NCBI RefSeq assembly: GCF_937941905.1
Contig: NZ_CALDGS010000061.1
Coordinates: forward strand, 1 to 29,277
DNA: 29,277 nucleotides
Direction of reading: 5' to 3'
DNA from: an uncultured Mycolicibacterium sp.
GTDB taxonomy: Bacteria > Actinomycetota > Actinomycetes > Mycobacteriales > Mycobacteriaceae
The notes beneath the pieces were generated by a model. It had not been told where the DNA came from. It searched no databases and saw only the letters and a list, made by a program, of their open reading frames with translations. A program made the position numbers and the translations under genes. Positions 1-7,320 of the stretch are shown here, in pieces (position 1 is the stretch's first letter; each line of letters begins with the position of its first letter).

Positions 1-311
1 CCGTCTACATCCTCGACGAGCCCACCACCGGCCTGCACTTCGAGGACATCCGCAAGCTGCTCAAGGTGATCCACGGACTGGTCGACAAGGGCAATACCGT
101 GATTGTCATCGAGCACAACCTCGACGTGATCAAGACCGCCGACTGGATCATCGACATGGGCCCGGAGGGCGGCGCCGGCGGCGGCACCGTCGTCGCGCAG
201 GGCACCCCCGAGGATGTCGCGGCCAATCCGGACAGCTACACCGGGCAGTTCCTCGCCGAGCTGCTCGACCTGCCGGTGCCGGCCGGCAAGCGCGGCCGGG
301 CCAGCGCGTAG
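1..311 (+). CDS. uvrA: UvrABC excinuclease subunit A, C-terminal fragment (5' end outside window)
   Basis: This is the last 102 residues of UvrA, the ATPase that scans DNA for bulky lesions and loads UvrB in nucleotide excision repair. The first whole codon starts at base 3. The fragment opens in the Walker B and D-loop of the second ABC domain (YILDEPTTGLHFEDI), continues through the H-loop (VIVIEHNLDVIKTADWIIDM), and shows the family's GPEGGAGGG and GTPEDVA segments. It ends in a short basic tail (KRGRASA). The gene enters from the left edge, so the missing 5' part reflects the window and not a truncation. It converges on a small minus-strand gene 28 bases away. UvrA is a known LexA target in mycobacteria, but its promoter is not in view. 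Confidence 0.97.
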   Translation, partial: VYILDEPTTGLHFEDIRKLLKVIHGLVDKGNTVIVIEHNLDVIKTADWIIDMGPEGGAGGGTVVAQGTPEDVAANPDSYTGQFLAELLDLPVPAGKRGRASA

Positions 312-339
312 CCGGCGGCGCGGGCCGGGTGCCGGGGCG

Positions 340-573
340 CTAGGAGTTCCCGGTACCGGCGGGGTCGGTGTGCTCGCGCATCGACGCGCGGATCCGGGCC
401 AGTCGCTCGGCGGCGGCCTGCTGCCGCTGCTCGTACTGCTCGGCGGCCCGGCGCCCCTCCGGGGTCTCGGCCGCCAGCTCGGCCGAACCCTGCGCGGCGG
501 CGTACCGGGACTCGATCCTGTCCCGTACCTCCTCGAAGGTGGGCACCCCGTCGTCCGGATCGTCGGTGGTCAT
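340..573 (-). CDS. Small hypothetical protein, acidic N terminus, helix-rich
   Basis: This 77-residue protein is not one I can assign to a named family. It starts MTTDDPDDGVPTFEEVRDRI and continues with Ala/Glu/Arg/Gln-rich sequence (EGRRAAEQYEQRQQAAAERL) that should form a long amphipathic helix, possibly a coiled coil. It has no cysteines, signal peptide or membrane segment. I call it real because a TAGCGT -10 element lies 6 nt upstream of its ATG, giving a typical mycobacterial leaderless start, and because the opposite strand has no convincing protein here. The H37Rv gene next to uvrA, Rv1638A, is also a short hypothetical. Equivalence is my guess from position and not from alignment. Confidence 0.7.
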   Translation of the reverse strand: MTTDDPDDGVPTFEEVRDRIESRYAAAQGSAELAAETPEGRRAAEQYEQRQQAAAERLARIRASMREHTDPAGTGNS

Positions 574-579
574 GCGCCC

Positions 580-585
580 ACGCTA
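580..585 (-). promoter_or_regulatory. -10 element, leaderless start of the 77-residue gene
   Basis: TAGCGT on the minus strand fits the mycobacterial SigA consensus TANNNT. Six bases separate it from the ATG at 573, so transcription would begin at or next to the A of the start codon. No clear -35 element is visible, which is common in mycobacteria. Confidence 0.5.
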
Positions 586-628
586 CCCGTGTTCCCGGTG
601 CCCGGCGGTGGACCGGATCTGTCGGAGG

Positions 629-644
629 TCGAATGTATGTTCGA
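629..644 (+). promoter_or_regulatory. LexA (SOS) box upstream of the HNH remnant
   Basis: TCGAATGTATGTTCGA matches the mycobacterial SOS box TCGAAC-N4-GTTCGA at 11 of 12 defined positions, with T instead of C at position 6. It overlaps a TATGTT -10 element at 636-641, so bound LexA would block RNA polymerase. Several M. tuberculosis 13E12-family genes are known members of the LexA regulon, which agrees with the downstream gene. Confidence 0.8.
636..641 (+). promoter_or_regulatory. -10 element, leaderless start of the HNH remnant
   Basis: TATGTT fits TANNNT and stands 6 nt before the ATG at 648. It lies inside the LexA box, so repression by occlusion is expected. This supports 648, and not the in-frame ATG at 633 that lies upstream of the -10, as the original start. 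Confidence 0.6.
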
Positions 645-647
645 GTC

Positions 648-2019
648 ATGGACGGATCGGACGTGCAGGCGGCGGTGCGGACGCTGCGGGCGGCCTTCGA
701 CGAGGCCGCCGCCGGCCGGCTCGACCTGCTCACCGCCGATCAGCTGTTCGCGGTCCTCGACGACGTGCACGCCCTGGCCTGCCGGCTGCCGGCGCTGCGG
801 CACCGACTGGTGGCGCGACTGCAGGTCGAGACGAGCCCGGGCGACCTCGGCGCCCGCAGCTGGCGGGAGGCGCTGCGCGTGCGGTACCGGCTCTCCGGCG
901 GTGCGGCCAACCGGTGGCTGACCCAGGCCGAGGCGTTCGGTCCCCGCGGGCCCTGACCGGCGAGCCGCTGCCGCCCAGACTGCCGGCCACCGCCGCCGCC
1001 CAGGCCGCCGGCGCGATCACCCCGGAGCACGCGGAGGTCATCCGGCGGGCGGTCGACCGGGTCCCGCCGTGGGTCGATCCCGAACCCGTGACCGCTTCGA
1101 GCGGGATCCGGTGCGGCTGGCCGCGGGCAACTCGCCCGGCCAGGTCGAGGACAGCGCGCGGCTCATCCTGTACCTGTTCGACCAGGACGGCCCGGCAGCT
1201 CGACGACGCCATGGTCGAGCTGCGGGCCCGGGTGACCCCGGAGTTGTGGGCGACCCTGGAGGCGCTGTTCGCCAAACTCGCCGCGCCGGGGATGTGCAAC
1301 CCCGCGGACCCCGAACCGTGCGTGTCCGGCACCCCGACCCAGGAGCAGATCGACAACGACCAGCGCAGCCTGGCGCAGCGTCAGCACGACGCGCTGCTGG
1401 CCGCCTGCCGGATCGCGCTGATGAGCGGCGAGCTCGGGCAGCTCAACGGCCTACCGGTGTCGATCGTCATCCGAACCACCCTGCAGGATCTCGAAACCCG
1501 GGCCGGCATCGCCACCACCGCCGGCGGCACCACCCTGCCGATCGGCGATGTGCTCCGGCTCGCCGCACACGCCGACCACCATCTCGCGGTGTTCGACCGG
1601 GCCACCGGTTCAGCACTGGCGCACTTCCGGGGCAGGCGGACCGCCGGCGCGGCGCAGGATTCATGCTCATCGCCCGCGACGGCGGCTGCACCAAACCCGG
1701 ATGCACCGTCGGGGCGTACGGGTGCCAGGCGCATCACGCCGCGCGCGACTGGGCCGCGGGCGGCAACACCAACGTCGACGAGATGGGGCTGGCCTGCGGC
1801 CCGCACAACCGGGAGGTCGACGCCGCCGACCCGGCCGCCTGGACCACCCGGATGAACGACCGGCACGAGGTGGAGTGGATCCCGCCCGCGGCGCTGGACA
1901 CCGGCCAGGGCCGCGTCAACACCGTCCACCGGCCGGAACGGCTGGTCGCCGGCCTGGCCGAGCCCGACCCGGCCGCCGAACCCGGCGGCCCCGCACCGCC
2001 CCGTAGCGACGCGGCGTGA
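648..2019 (+). pseudogene. DUF222 / HNH endonuclease-type (13E12 repeat family) gene, broken by several frameshifts
   Basis: Homology to the mycobacterial DUF222-HNH family runs through this whole stretch but changes frame repeatedly. Segment one (648 to about 946) reads MDGSDVQAAVRTLRAAFDEA. A shift near 945 leads to LTGEPLPPRLPATAAAQAAG, another near 1085 to FERDPVRLAAG..LILYLFDQDG, and another near 1195 to LRARVTPELWATLEALFAKL and LRLAAHADHHLAVFDRATGS. A last shift near 1655 leads to the HNH part, MLIARDGGCTKPGCTV followed by CQAHHAARDW and LACGPHNREV. At the second and third breaks some expected codons also seem to be missing. The HNH motif itself (paired Cys, HH, Asn, Cys) is intact. The reference protein is from memory, so exact lesion positions are approximate. 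At least four independent breaks make a functional product unlikely. A LexA box and a -10 element are preserved upstream. Confidence 0.85.
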
Positions 2020-2046
2020 CCGCCGCCCGGTGGGAACCGCCGGTCA
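2017..2046. terminator. Palindrome between convergent genes, possible bidirectional terminator
   Basis: TGACCG (2017-2022) and CGGTCA (2041-2046) are perfect inverted arms around an 18-nt GC-rich loop that can itself fold through CCC-GGT-GGG. The left arm contains the TGA stop of the HNH remnant and the right arm the TGA stop of lysX. There is no U-tract on either side, so it may be a stem-only terminator. Confidence 0.4.
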
Positions 2047-5000
2047 GCGGGGCCTGGCCAGCGGGAAGGGCAGCGTCTCCCGGATGCTGCGGCCGGTGAT
2101 CATCATGACCACCCGGTCGACACCCATGCCGAGTCCCCCGGTGGGCGGCATCGCGTACTCGAGGGCCTGCAGGAAGTCCTCGTCGAGCTCCATCGCCTCC
2201 GGGTCCCCGCCGGCGGCCAGCAGCGACTGCTCGTGCAGCCGGCGGCGCTGCTCGACCGGGTCGGTCAGCTCGGAGTAGGCGGTGCCCAGCTCCACGCCGT
2301 AGGCCACCAGATCCCACCGCTCGGCCAGCCCGGGGACGCTGCGGTGCGGCCGGGTCAACGGCGACACCGAGGCGGGGAAGTCGATGTAGAACGTCGGCGC
2401 CTCGGTGCGGTCCTCCACGAGATGCTCGTAGAGCTCCAGCACCACCGCGCCGGCGTCCCAGTTCGGGTGGTAGGCGACCCCGGCCCGGTCGCACAGCCGG
2501 CGCAGCGTGGCCAGGTCGGTTCCGACGTCGATGTGCTCGCCCAGCGCCTCCGACACCGCGTCGTGCACGGTCTTGACCGCCCACGGCCCGGAGATGTCCA
2601 CCGGCTCGAAGCCGCCGCCGGCGCGCGGCCGCAGGAACACCGGCTCGCCGTTGGCCGCCCGCGCCGCGTTCTGGATCAGTTCGCGGCAGCCGTCCAGCCA
2701 CACCCGGTAGTCGGCGTGCGCCTGGTACGCCTCCAGCAGAGTGAACTCCGGGTTGTGGCTGTAGTCCACACCCTCGTTGCGGAACGCCCGGCCCAGCTCG
2801 AACACCCGCTCCACCCCGCCGACGCACAGCCGTTTCAGGTACAGCTCCGGCGCGATGCGCAGGTACAGGTCCAGGTCGTAGGCGTTGATGTGGGTGACGA
2901 ACGGGCGGGCGTTCGCGCCGCCGTGGATCTGCTGCAGGATCGGGGTCTCCACCTCCAGGAATCCCTTGGCGTACAGGGTTTCCCGGATGGCGCGCAGCAC
3001 CGCGCTGCGAGCCGTGACGAGCTCGCGGGCCTCGGTGTTGACCGCCAGGTCCAGGTAGCGGGCGCGCACCCGGGCCTCCTGGTCGGCCAGGCCCTTGCGC
3101 TTGTCCGGCAGCGGGCGCAGGCACTTGCCGATCAGCCGCCAGCGCCGCACCAGCAGCGAGCGGGTGCCGCGGCGGCTCGCGCCCATCACGCCGGCCGCCT
3201 CGACGAGGTCACCGAGGTCGATCGCGCGGGTGAAGTCGGCCACCGTGGTGCCGGCCGGGTCGGCGTCGTCGAGCAGCAGTTGCAGTTCGCCCGACCAGTC
3301 CCGCAGCTGAGCGAACAGCACCCCGCCGTGGTCGCGGATGCGCAGTACGCGCCCGGCCACCGACACCTCGGTGCCGTCGGCGGCGGACAGCGCGGCGGCC
3401 ACGGTATGGCTCGGCGGCGTGCCCACCGGGTAGGGGTCCACGCCGGCCGCGCGCAGCGCCTCCAGTTTGGCCATCCGCACCCGGACCTGTTCGGGCAGCG
3501 CCCGCTGCCGCTCGCCCTCCAGCTCCGCCTCCAGCGCCGACGGATCCGGGGCGGAGCCGTCGGGGTGCAGCGCGCCGCCGGCGGTGAGCGCCTCCGGTGC
3601 CCGGGTGTGCTGGCCGGTGTGCAGCCCGGCCCGCCGCGAGAACGGCAGCACCAGAAAGCCCTCGGCGATCACCGACGCCACCCCGACCCGGGGGATGAGC
3701 CGGGTCTCGGTGTAGCAGGCGTAGCGCGGCACCCACTCCGGCCGGTACTTCATGTTCGACCGGTACAACGTCTCCAGCTGCCACCAGCGGGAGAAGAAGA
3801 CCAGCAGCCGCCGCCACAGCCGGGCCACCGGTCCCGCGCCGAGCTGTGCGCCCTGCTCGAAGGCCGACCGGAACATCGCGAAGTTCAGGGAGATCCGCGC
3901 GATACCCAGCTCGTCGCCGCGGGTGCACAGCTCGCTGACCATCAGCTCCACCGTGCCGTTGGGCAGCTCGCGGCTGCGCCGCATCAGGTCCAGCGACACG
4001 CCGGACGGCCCCCACGGCACGAACGACAGCATCGCCACCACCCGGTCGCCCTGCACGGCCTCCACCAGCAGGCACTCGCCGTCGGCCGGGTCGCCCAGCC
4101 GGCCCAGTGCCATCGAGAATCCGCGCTCGGTGTCGGTGTCGCGCCAGGCCTCCGCGCGGGCGATCACCTCGGCCATCTCCGCCTCGGACAGCTCGCGGTG
4201 GCGGCGGATCCGCACCGACACCCCGGCCCGCCGGGCCCGGGTCACCGCCTGGCGCACCGGGCGCATGTCCGGGCCGGAGAGCCGGAACCTGTCGGTGTGC
4301 AGCACCGCCTCGTCGCCGAGTTGCAGCGCGTTGAGCCCGGCGTCGCGGTAGGCCGTCGCACCGGCCAGGCTCGCGCCCATCACGCCGGGGGCCCAGCCGT
4401 AGCTGCGGCACAGCGCCAGCCAGGCCGCGATCGCCCGCGGCCACGACCGCGGGTCGCCGATCGGGTCGCCGCTGGCCAGGCACACGCCCACCTCGACCCG
4501 GTAGGTGATCGCGGCCCGCCCGTCCGGGCTGAACACCACCGACTTGTCCCGCCGGGTGGCGAAGTAGCCCAGCGAGTCGGCGCGGCCCCACAGCGTCAGC
4601 AGCCCGCGGATCGCCGACTCGTCCGCGCCGGTGAGGGCGTTCTCGGCGCGCTGCGACTGGAACAGCACGATCGCCGCGGCCATCAGGGCCAGCGCGCCGA
4701 ACAGGCCGAGCAGCGTGTTCATCGCCGCCGGCGGGTGGCCGGAGAACCAGTCCGGGTCGGCACCGGCGAAGCCGCCCACCCGGTTCAGCGCGTACCAGAA
4801 CCGGTGCTCGCGGGCCAGCGTGCCGCCGAACAACTCCAGCAGGCCCCAGCCCACCAGGGTGCCGACGGCCAGCCCCGCCAGTAACACCGCCGCGGCCCGC
4901 ACCAGCGCGCCCCGGCGCACCCGGGCGGGGAACGCCGAGCGGTCCGGCAGCAGCAGGGCCACCGCCGCGACGTGCACCACCAGGCCGATCGTCTCGCCGA

Positions 5001-5343
5001 CCCGCGCGCCGGGAGACTCCTCGCCGACCAGCAGTTCGCCGACGTTCCACACCGCCGCCGCGGCCAGATACAGCACCAGCAGCCACCACGCGATGCGCTT
5101 GCGGGCGGCCAGCGCGCCGGCCAGCAGGGCCAGCACGAACGCCCAGGCGAAGCTGGTGTCGGGGAAGTTGAACAGGTATTCGTCGATGAACTCGCGCGGC
5201 ACCCGGATCCAGGCGCGCACCGGCGGGGCGACGCCGGCGACGAGCGACAGGGTGGCGATCACCCCGACGATCCAGGCGGCCGCCGACGGAACCCGGGACA
5301 GCCGCGACCGATCCGTACCGACAGGCGCTGCGGTAGCCGTCAC
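2044..5343 (-). CDS. lysX: LysX: bifunctional phosphatidylglycerol lysyltransferase / lysyl-tRNA synthetase
   Basis: LysX charges tRNA-Lys and transfers the lysine to phosphatidylglycerol, giving a cationic membrane lipid that protects against cationic peptides. The 1099-residue protein has about six membrane helices (residues 22-245, e.g. WIVGVIATLSLVAGV). A cytoplasmic DUF2156/MprF-type acyltransferase domain follows (about 250-590). An OB-fold tRNA-binding domain (about 650-760, VSVAGRVLRIRDHGGVLFAQ) precedes a class II synthetase core, with motif 2 FRNEGVDYSHNPEFT and motif 3 GLGMGVDRVVMM near the C terminus. It is somewhat shorter than the roughly 1170 residues I recall for Rv1640c. The GTG start is chosen because a TATCCT -10 lies 6 nt upstream, a leaderless arrangement. 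Mycobacteria keep a separate housekeeping LysRS elsewhere. It follows DUF1844 on the same strand but is separated by tandem hairpins, so it is probably transcribed on its own. Confidence 0.96.
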   Translation of the reverse strand: MTATAAPVGTDRSRLSRVPSAAAWIVGVIATLSLVAGVAPPVRAWIRVPREFIDEYLFNFPDTSFAWAFVLALLAGALAARKRIAWWLLVLYLAAAAVWNVGELLVGEESPGARVGETIGLVVHVAAVALLLPDRSAFPARVRRGALVRAAAVLLAGLAVGTLVGWGLLELFGGTLAREHRFWYALNRVGGFAGADPDWFSGHPPAAMNTLLGLFGALALMAAAIVLFQSQRAENALTGADESAIRGLLTLWGRADSLGYFATRRDKSVVFSPDGRAAITYRVEVGVCLASGDPIGDPRSWPRAIAAWLALCRSYGWAPGVMGASLAGATAYRDAGLNALQLGDEAVLHTDRFRLSGPDMRPVRQAVTRARRAGVSVRIRRHRELSEAEMAEVIARAEAWRDTDTERGFSMALGRLGDPADGECLLVEAVQGDRVVAMLSFVPWGPSGVSLDLMRRSRELPNGTVELMVSELCTRGDELGIARISLNFAMFRSAFEQGAQLGAGPVARLWRRLLVFFSRWWQLETLYRSNMKYRPEWVPRYACYTETRLIPRVGVASVIAEGFLVLPFSRRAGLHTGQHTRAPEALTAGGALHPDGSAPDPSALEAELEGERQRALPEQVRVRMAKLEALRAAGVDPYPVGTPPSHTVAAALSAADGTEVSVAGRVLRIRDHGGVLFAQLRDWSGELQLLLDDADPAGTTVADFTRAIDLGDLVEAAGVMGASRRGTRSLLVRRWRLIGKCLRPLPDKRKGLADQEARVRARYLDLAVNTEARELVTARSAVLRAIRETLYAKGFLEVETPILQQIHGGANARPFVTHINAYDLDLYLRIAPELYLKRLCVGGVERVFELGRAFRNEGVDYSHNPEFTLLEAYQAHADYRVWLDGCRELIQNAARAANGEPVFLRPRAGGGFEPVDISGPWAVKTVHDAVSEALGEHIDVGTDLATLRRLCDRAGVAYHPNWDAGAVVLELYEHLVEDRTEAPTFYIDFPASVSPLTRPHRSVPGLAERWDLVAYGVELGTAYSELTDPVEQRRRLHEQSLLAAGGDPEAMELDEDFLQALEYAMPPTGGLGMGVDRVVMMITGRSIRETLPFPLARPR

Positions 5344-5349
5344 GGCGCG

Positions 5350-5355
5350 AGGATA
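5350..5355 (-). promoter_or_regulatory. -10 element, leaderless start of lysX
   Basis: TATCCT on the minus strand fits TANNNT and lies exactly 6 nt before the GTG at 5343. No good -35 is visible in the GC-rich upstream repeat. Confidence 0.6.
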
Positions 5356-5375
5356 AGTGCTGCGCGGCCCGCCCG

Positions 5376-5443
5376 CCGGGCGAGCGCCCGGCGCGTCGAG
5401 CCCAGCCGGGCGAGCGCCCGGCGCGTCGGACCCAGCCGGGCGA
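5376..5443. repeat. 30-bp tandem repeat, two full copies plus 8 bp, each with a perfect hairpin
   Basis: Copies at 5376-5405 and 5406-5435 differ only by a two-base swap (GA/AG context around 5398-5400 and 5428-5430), and 5436-5443 begins a third copy. Each unit starts with CCGGGCGAGCGCCCGG, a perfect 7-bp stem with a 2-nt turn. The array begins three bases after the DUF1844 stop and ends before the lysX -10, so the hairpins may end DUF1844 transcription and insulate lysX. Confidence 0.85.
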
Positions 5444-5446
5444 CGG

Positions 5447-5797
5447 TCAGGGCAGCACGGGACCGGTCAGCCGCTCGCCCGGGCCCTGGCCGGGCTCGTC
5501 CGGGTGCGCGCTGGCCTCCCGGAACGCCAGCTGCAGCGAACGCAGCCCGTCGCGCAGCGGCTTGCGGTGCGGGCCCAGGTACTCTTGCGAGGCGGTCACC
5601 AGCCCGGCCAGGGCGGTGATCAGCCGGCGCGCCTCGTCGAGGTCGCGGTGCGGGCTCTCGTCGGGATCCTCCGAAGCCAGGCCCAGTTTCTCGGCCGCGG
5701 CGCTCATCAACATGACCGCCGCGCGGGTGATCACCTCGACCGACGGAATGTCGGCCAGCTCGCGCACGTCGGGCGAGGCGTTAGGAGATTCGGTCAT
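5447..5797 (-). CDS. DUF1844 family protein
   Basis: This 116-residue protein (start MTESPNASPDVRELADIPSV) matches the DUF1844 pattern: IPSVEVITRAAVMLMSAAAE followed by KLGL, an acidic linker, and an amphipathic helical half (DEARRLITALAGLVTASQEY). Members of this family are small cytoplasmic helical proteins found next to infC in many actinobacteria. No biochemical function is known to me. The frame is open upstream to 5908, but the family similarity begins at 5797 and the upstream part reads as low-complexity sequence overlapping the infC leader. It is divergent from the infC operon, and the infC -35 region falls inside its first codons, so the two may influence each other. A tandem hairpin array follows its stop. 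Confidence 0.85.
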   Translation of the reverse strand: MTESPNASPDVRELADIPSVEVITRAAVMLMSAAAEKLGLASEDPDESPHRDLDEARRLITALAGLVTASQEYLGPHRKPLRDGLRSLQLAFREASAHPDEPGQGPGERLTGPVLP

Positions 5798-5803
5798 GCC
5801 TGC

Positions 5804-5809
5804 TAGACT
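5804..5809 (+). promoter_or_regulatory. -10 element of the infC-rpmI-rplT operon
   Basis: TAGACT fits TANNNT. A weak -35 (TTAGGA, 5781-5786) lies 17 bp upstream inside the divergent DUF1844 gene. Transcription would start near 5816, leaving a leader of about 230 nt before infC. Confidence 0.5.
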
Positions 5810-5920
5810 TGCATGCGCGACCGACCCAGCCTGCGCCAGGGATGCGTTCCGGGCACGGGCAGGGCGAAACAAGTGGAGTCCCGCTCCCACCGTCTGCCGC
5901 AGAGGCACGGCGGTCCGGTC

Positions 5921-5974
5921 AGGCGCCCCGGGGTGCCTGTTCTGGTCGGTACGGGCCCTGCTGCGAGCAGGGCC
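5921..5974 (+). promoter_or_regulatory. Two hairpins in the infC leader, possible attenuator
   Basis: The first is a near-perfect palindrome at 5921-5938 (AGGCGCCCCGGGGTGCCT, one G-T pair). The second is a strong 9-bp stem at 5954-5974, GGCCCTGCT-GCG-AGCAGGGCC, followed by a pyrimidine-rich run (TTCTGCTCTGGTTT). This looks like an attenuator or a binding platform. Control of infC operons by L20 through leader structure is established in other bacteria; here it is inferred. Confidence 0.45.
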
Positions 5975-6008
5975 TTCTGCTCTGGTTTGCGGGCAGATGC
6001 TGAGGCTG

Positions 6009-6046
6009 TGGGGCTCCGCCTACGAGGACACAACATAGGAGGCCCC

Positions 6047-6047
<1 letters not shown>
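6009..6047 (+). promoter_or_regulatory. Hairpin that would hide the infC ribosome-binding site and start codon
   Basis: TGGGGCTCC (6009-6017) can pair with GGAGGCCCCA (6038-6047), giving 9 base pairs with one bulged G. The right arm contains most of the AGGAGG Shine-Dalgarno (6037-6042) and the first base of the ATC start codon. Folding would block ribosome entry. Seen by eye only; no energy was computed. Confidence 0.5.
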
Positions 6048-6628
<581 letters not shown>

Positions 6629-6661
6629 CACCCCACCCCGAGTGAAGATCTGAGGACACCC

Positions 6662-6856
6662 ATGCCCAAGGCGAAGACCCACAGCGGCGCCTCCAAGCGG
6701 TTCCGCCGCACCGGCACCGGCAAGATCGTGCGCCAGAAGGCCAACCGCCGTCACCTGTTCGAGCACAAGCCCACCAAGCGCACCCGGCGTCTCGACGGCC
6801 GCACCGGCGTCTCGGCGAACGACACCCGGCGCGTCAACAAGATGCTCAACGGCTAG
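6662..6856 (+). CDS. rpmI: 50S ribosomal protein L35
   Basis: This 64-residue, very basic protein has the L35 pattern MPKAKTHSGASKRFRRTGTG followed by KQ/KANRRHLFEHK and KRTRRLDGRTGVS. L35 packs against 23S rRNA in the large subunit. It lies 33 nt after infC with a GAGGA ribosome-binding site, and 51 nt before rplT, the standard order of this operon. Length and ends agree with the family. Confidence 0.97.
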   Translation: MPKAKTHSGASKRFRRTGTGKIVRQKANRRHLFEHKPTKRTRRLDGRTGVSANDTRRVNKMLNG

Positions 6857-6907
6857 GCCCGAGACCGAGCCCACGACCGACCCCAAGCAACCCAAAGGAA
6901 GACTCTC

Positions 6908-7297
6908 ATGGCACGCGTGAAGCGCGCACTCAATGCGCAGAAGAAGCGGCGCACGATCCTCAAGGCCTCCAAGGGCTACCGCGGCCAGCGGTCCCGGCTG
7001 TACCGGAAGGCCAAGGAGCAGCAGCTGCGTTCGCTGAACTACGCCTACCGGGACCGTCGGGCCCGCAAGGGTGAGTTCCGCAAGCTGTGGATCGCGCGGA
7101 TCAACGCCGCCGCCCGGGCCAACGACATCACCTACAACCGGCTCATCCAGGGCCTCAAGGCCGCCGGTGTCGAGGTGGACCGTAAGAACCTCGCCGACAT
7201 CGCCGTGACCGACCCGGCCGCCTTCACCGCGCTGGTCGAGGTTGCCCGCGCCGCGCTGCCGGCCGATGTCAACGCGCCGTCCGGAGAGGCCGCCTGA
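6908..7297 (+). CDS. rplT: 50S ribosomal protein L20
   Basis: This 129-residue protein carries the L20 signature MARVKRALNAQKKRRTILKA, then SKGYRGQRSRLYRKAKEQ and the helical C-terminal half (NRLIQGLKAAGVEVDRKNLA). L20 is an early assembly protein of the 50S subunit and, in other bacteria, the repressor of its own operon by binding leader RNA. An AAGGAAG sequence precedes its ATG. It has the acidic C-terminal extension seen in actinobacteria (ALPADVNAPSGEAA). It overlaps a possible CTG start of the next gene. Confidence 0.97.
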   Translation: MARVKRALNAQKKRRTILKASKGYRGQRSRLYRKAKEQQLRSLNYAYRDRRARKGEFRKLWIARINAAARANDITYNRLIQGLKAAGVEVDRKNLADIAVTDPAAFTALVEVARAALPADVNAPSGEAA

Positions 7298-7320
7298 CGC
7301 TCGGCGAGCGTTCCGCGCGG

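Noticed and set aside
312..339. Terminator between uvrA and the small minus-strand gene
   Set aside because: The 28-bp gap is GC-rich, but I could find only a 5-bp arm pair (AGCGC/GCGCT), too weak to report as a structure.
648..2019. HNH gene as an active homing or mobile element
   Set aside because: The frame is broken several times and no flanking repeats or intron-like boundaries are seen, so mobility is not supported.
2233..4884. Very long open frame on the plus strand opposite lysX (about 880 codons)
   Set aside because: It is antisense to a full LysX with all domains, is rich in Arg/His/Gln/Pro/Gly, and shows no family motif. Long stop-free antisense frames are expected at this GC content.
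5376..5443. CRISPR-like repeats
   Set aside because: The two units are directly abutting with no spacers, and no cas genes are present. It is a simple tandem repeat.
5809..6003. Possible small ORF in the infC leader
   Set aside because: Its first ATGs (5809, 5813) lie at or upstream of the predicted transcription start, it lacks a ribosome-binding site, and its sequence is low complexity. The hairpins explain the region better.
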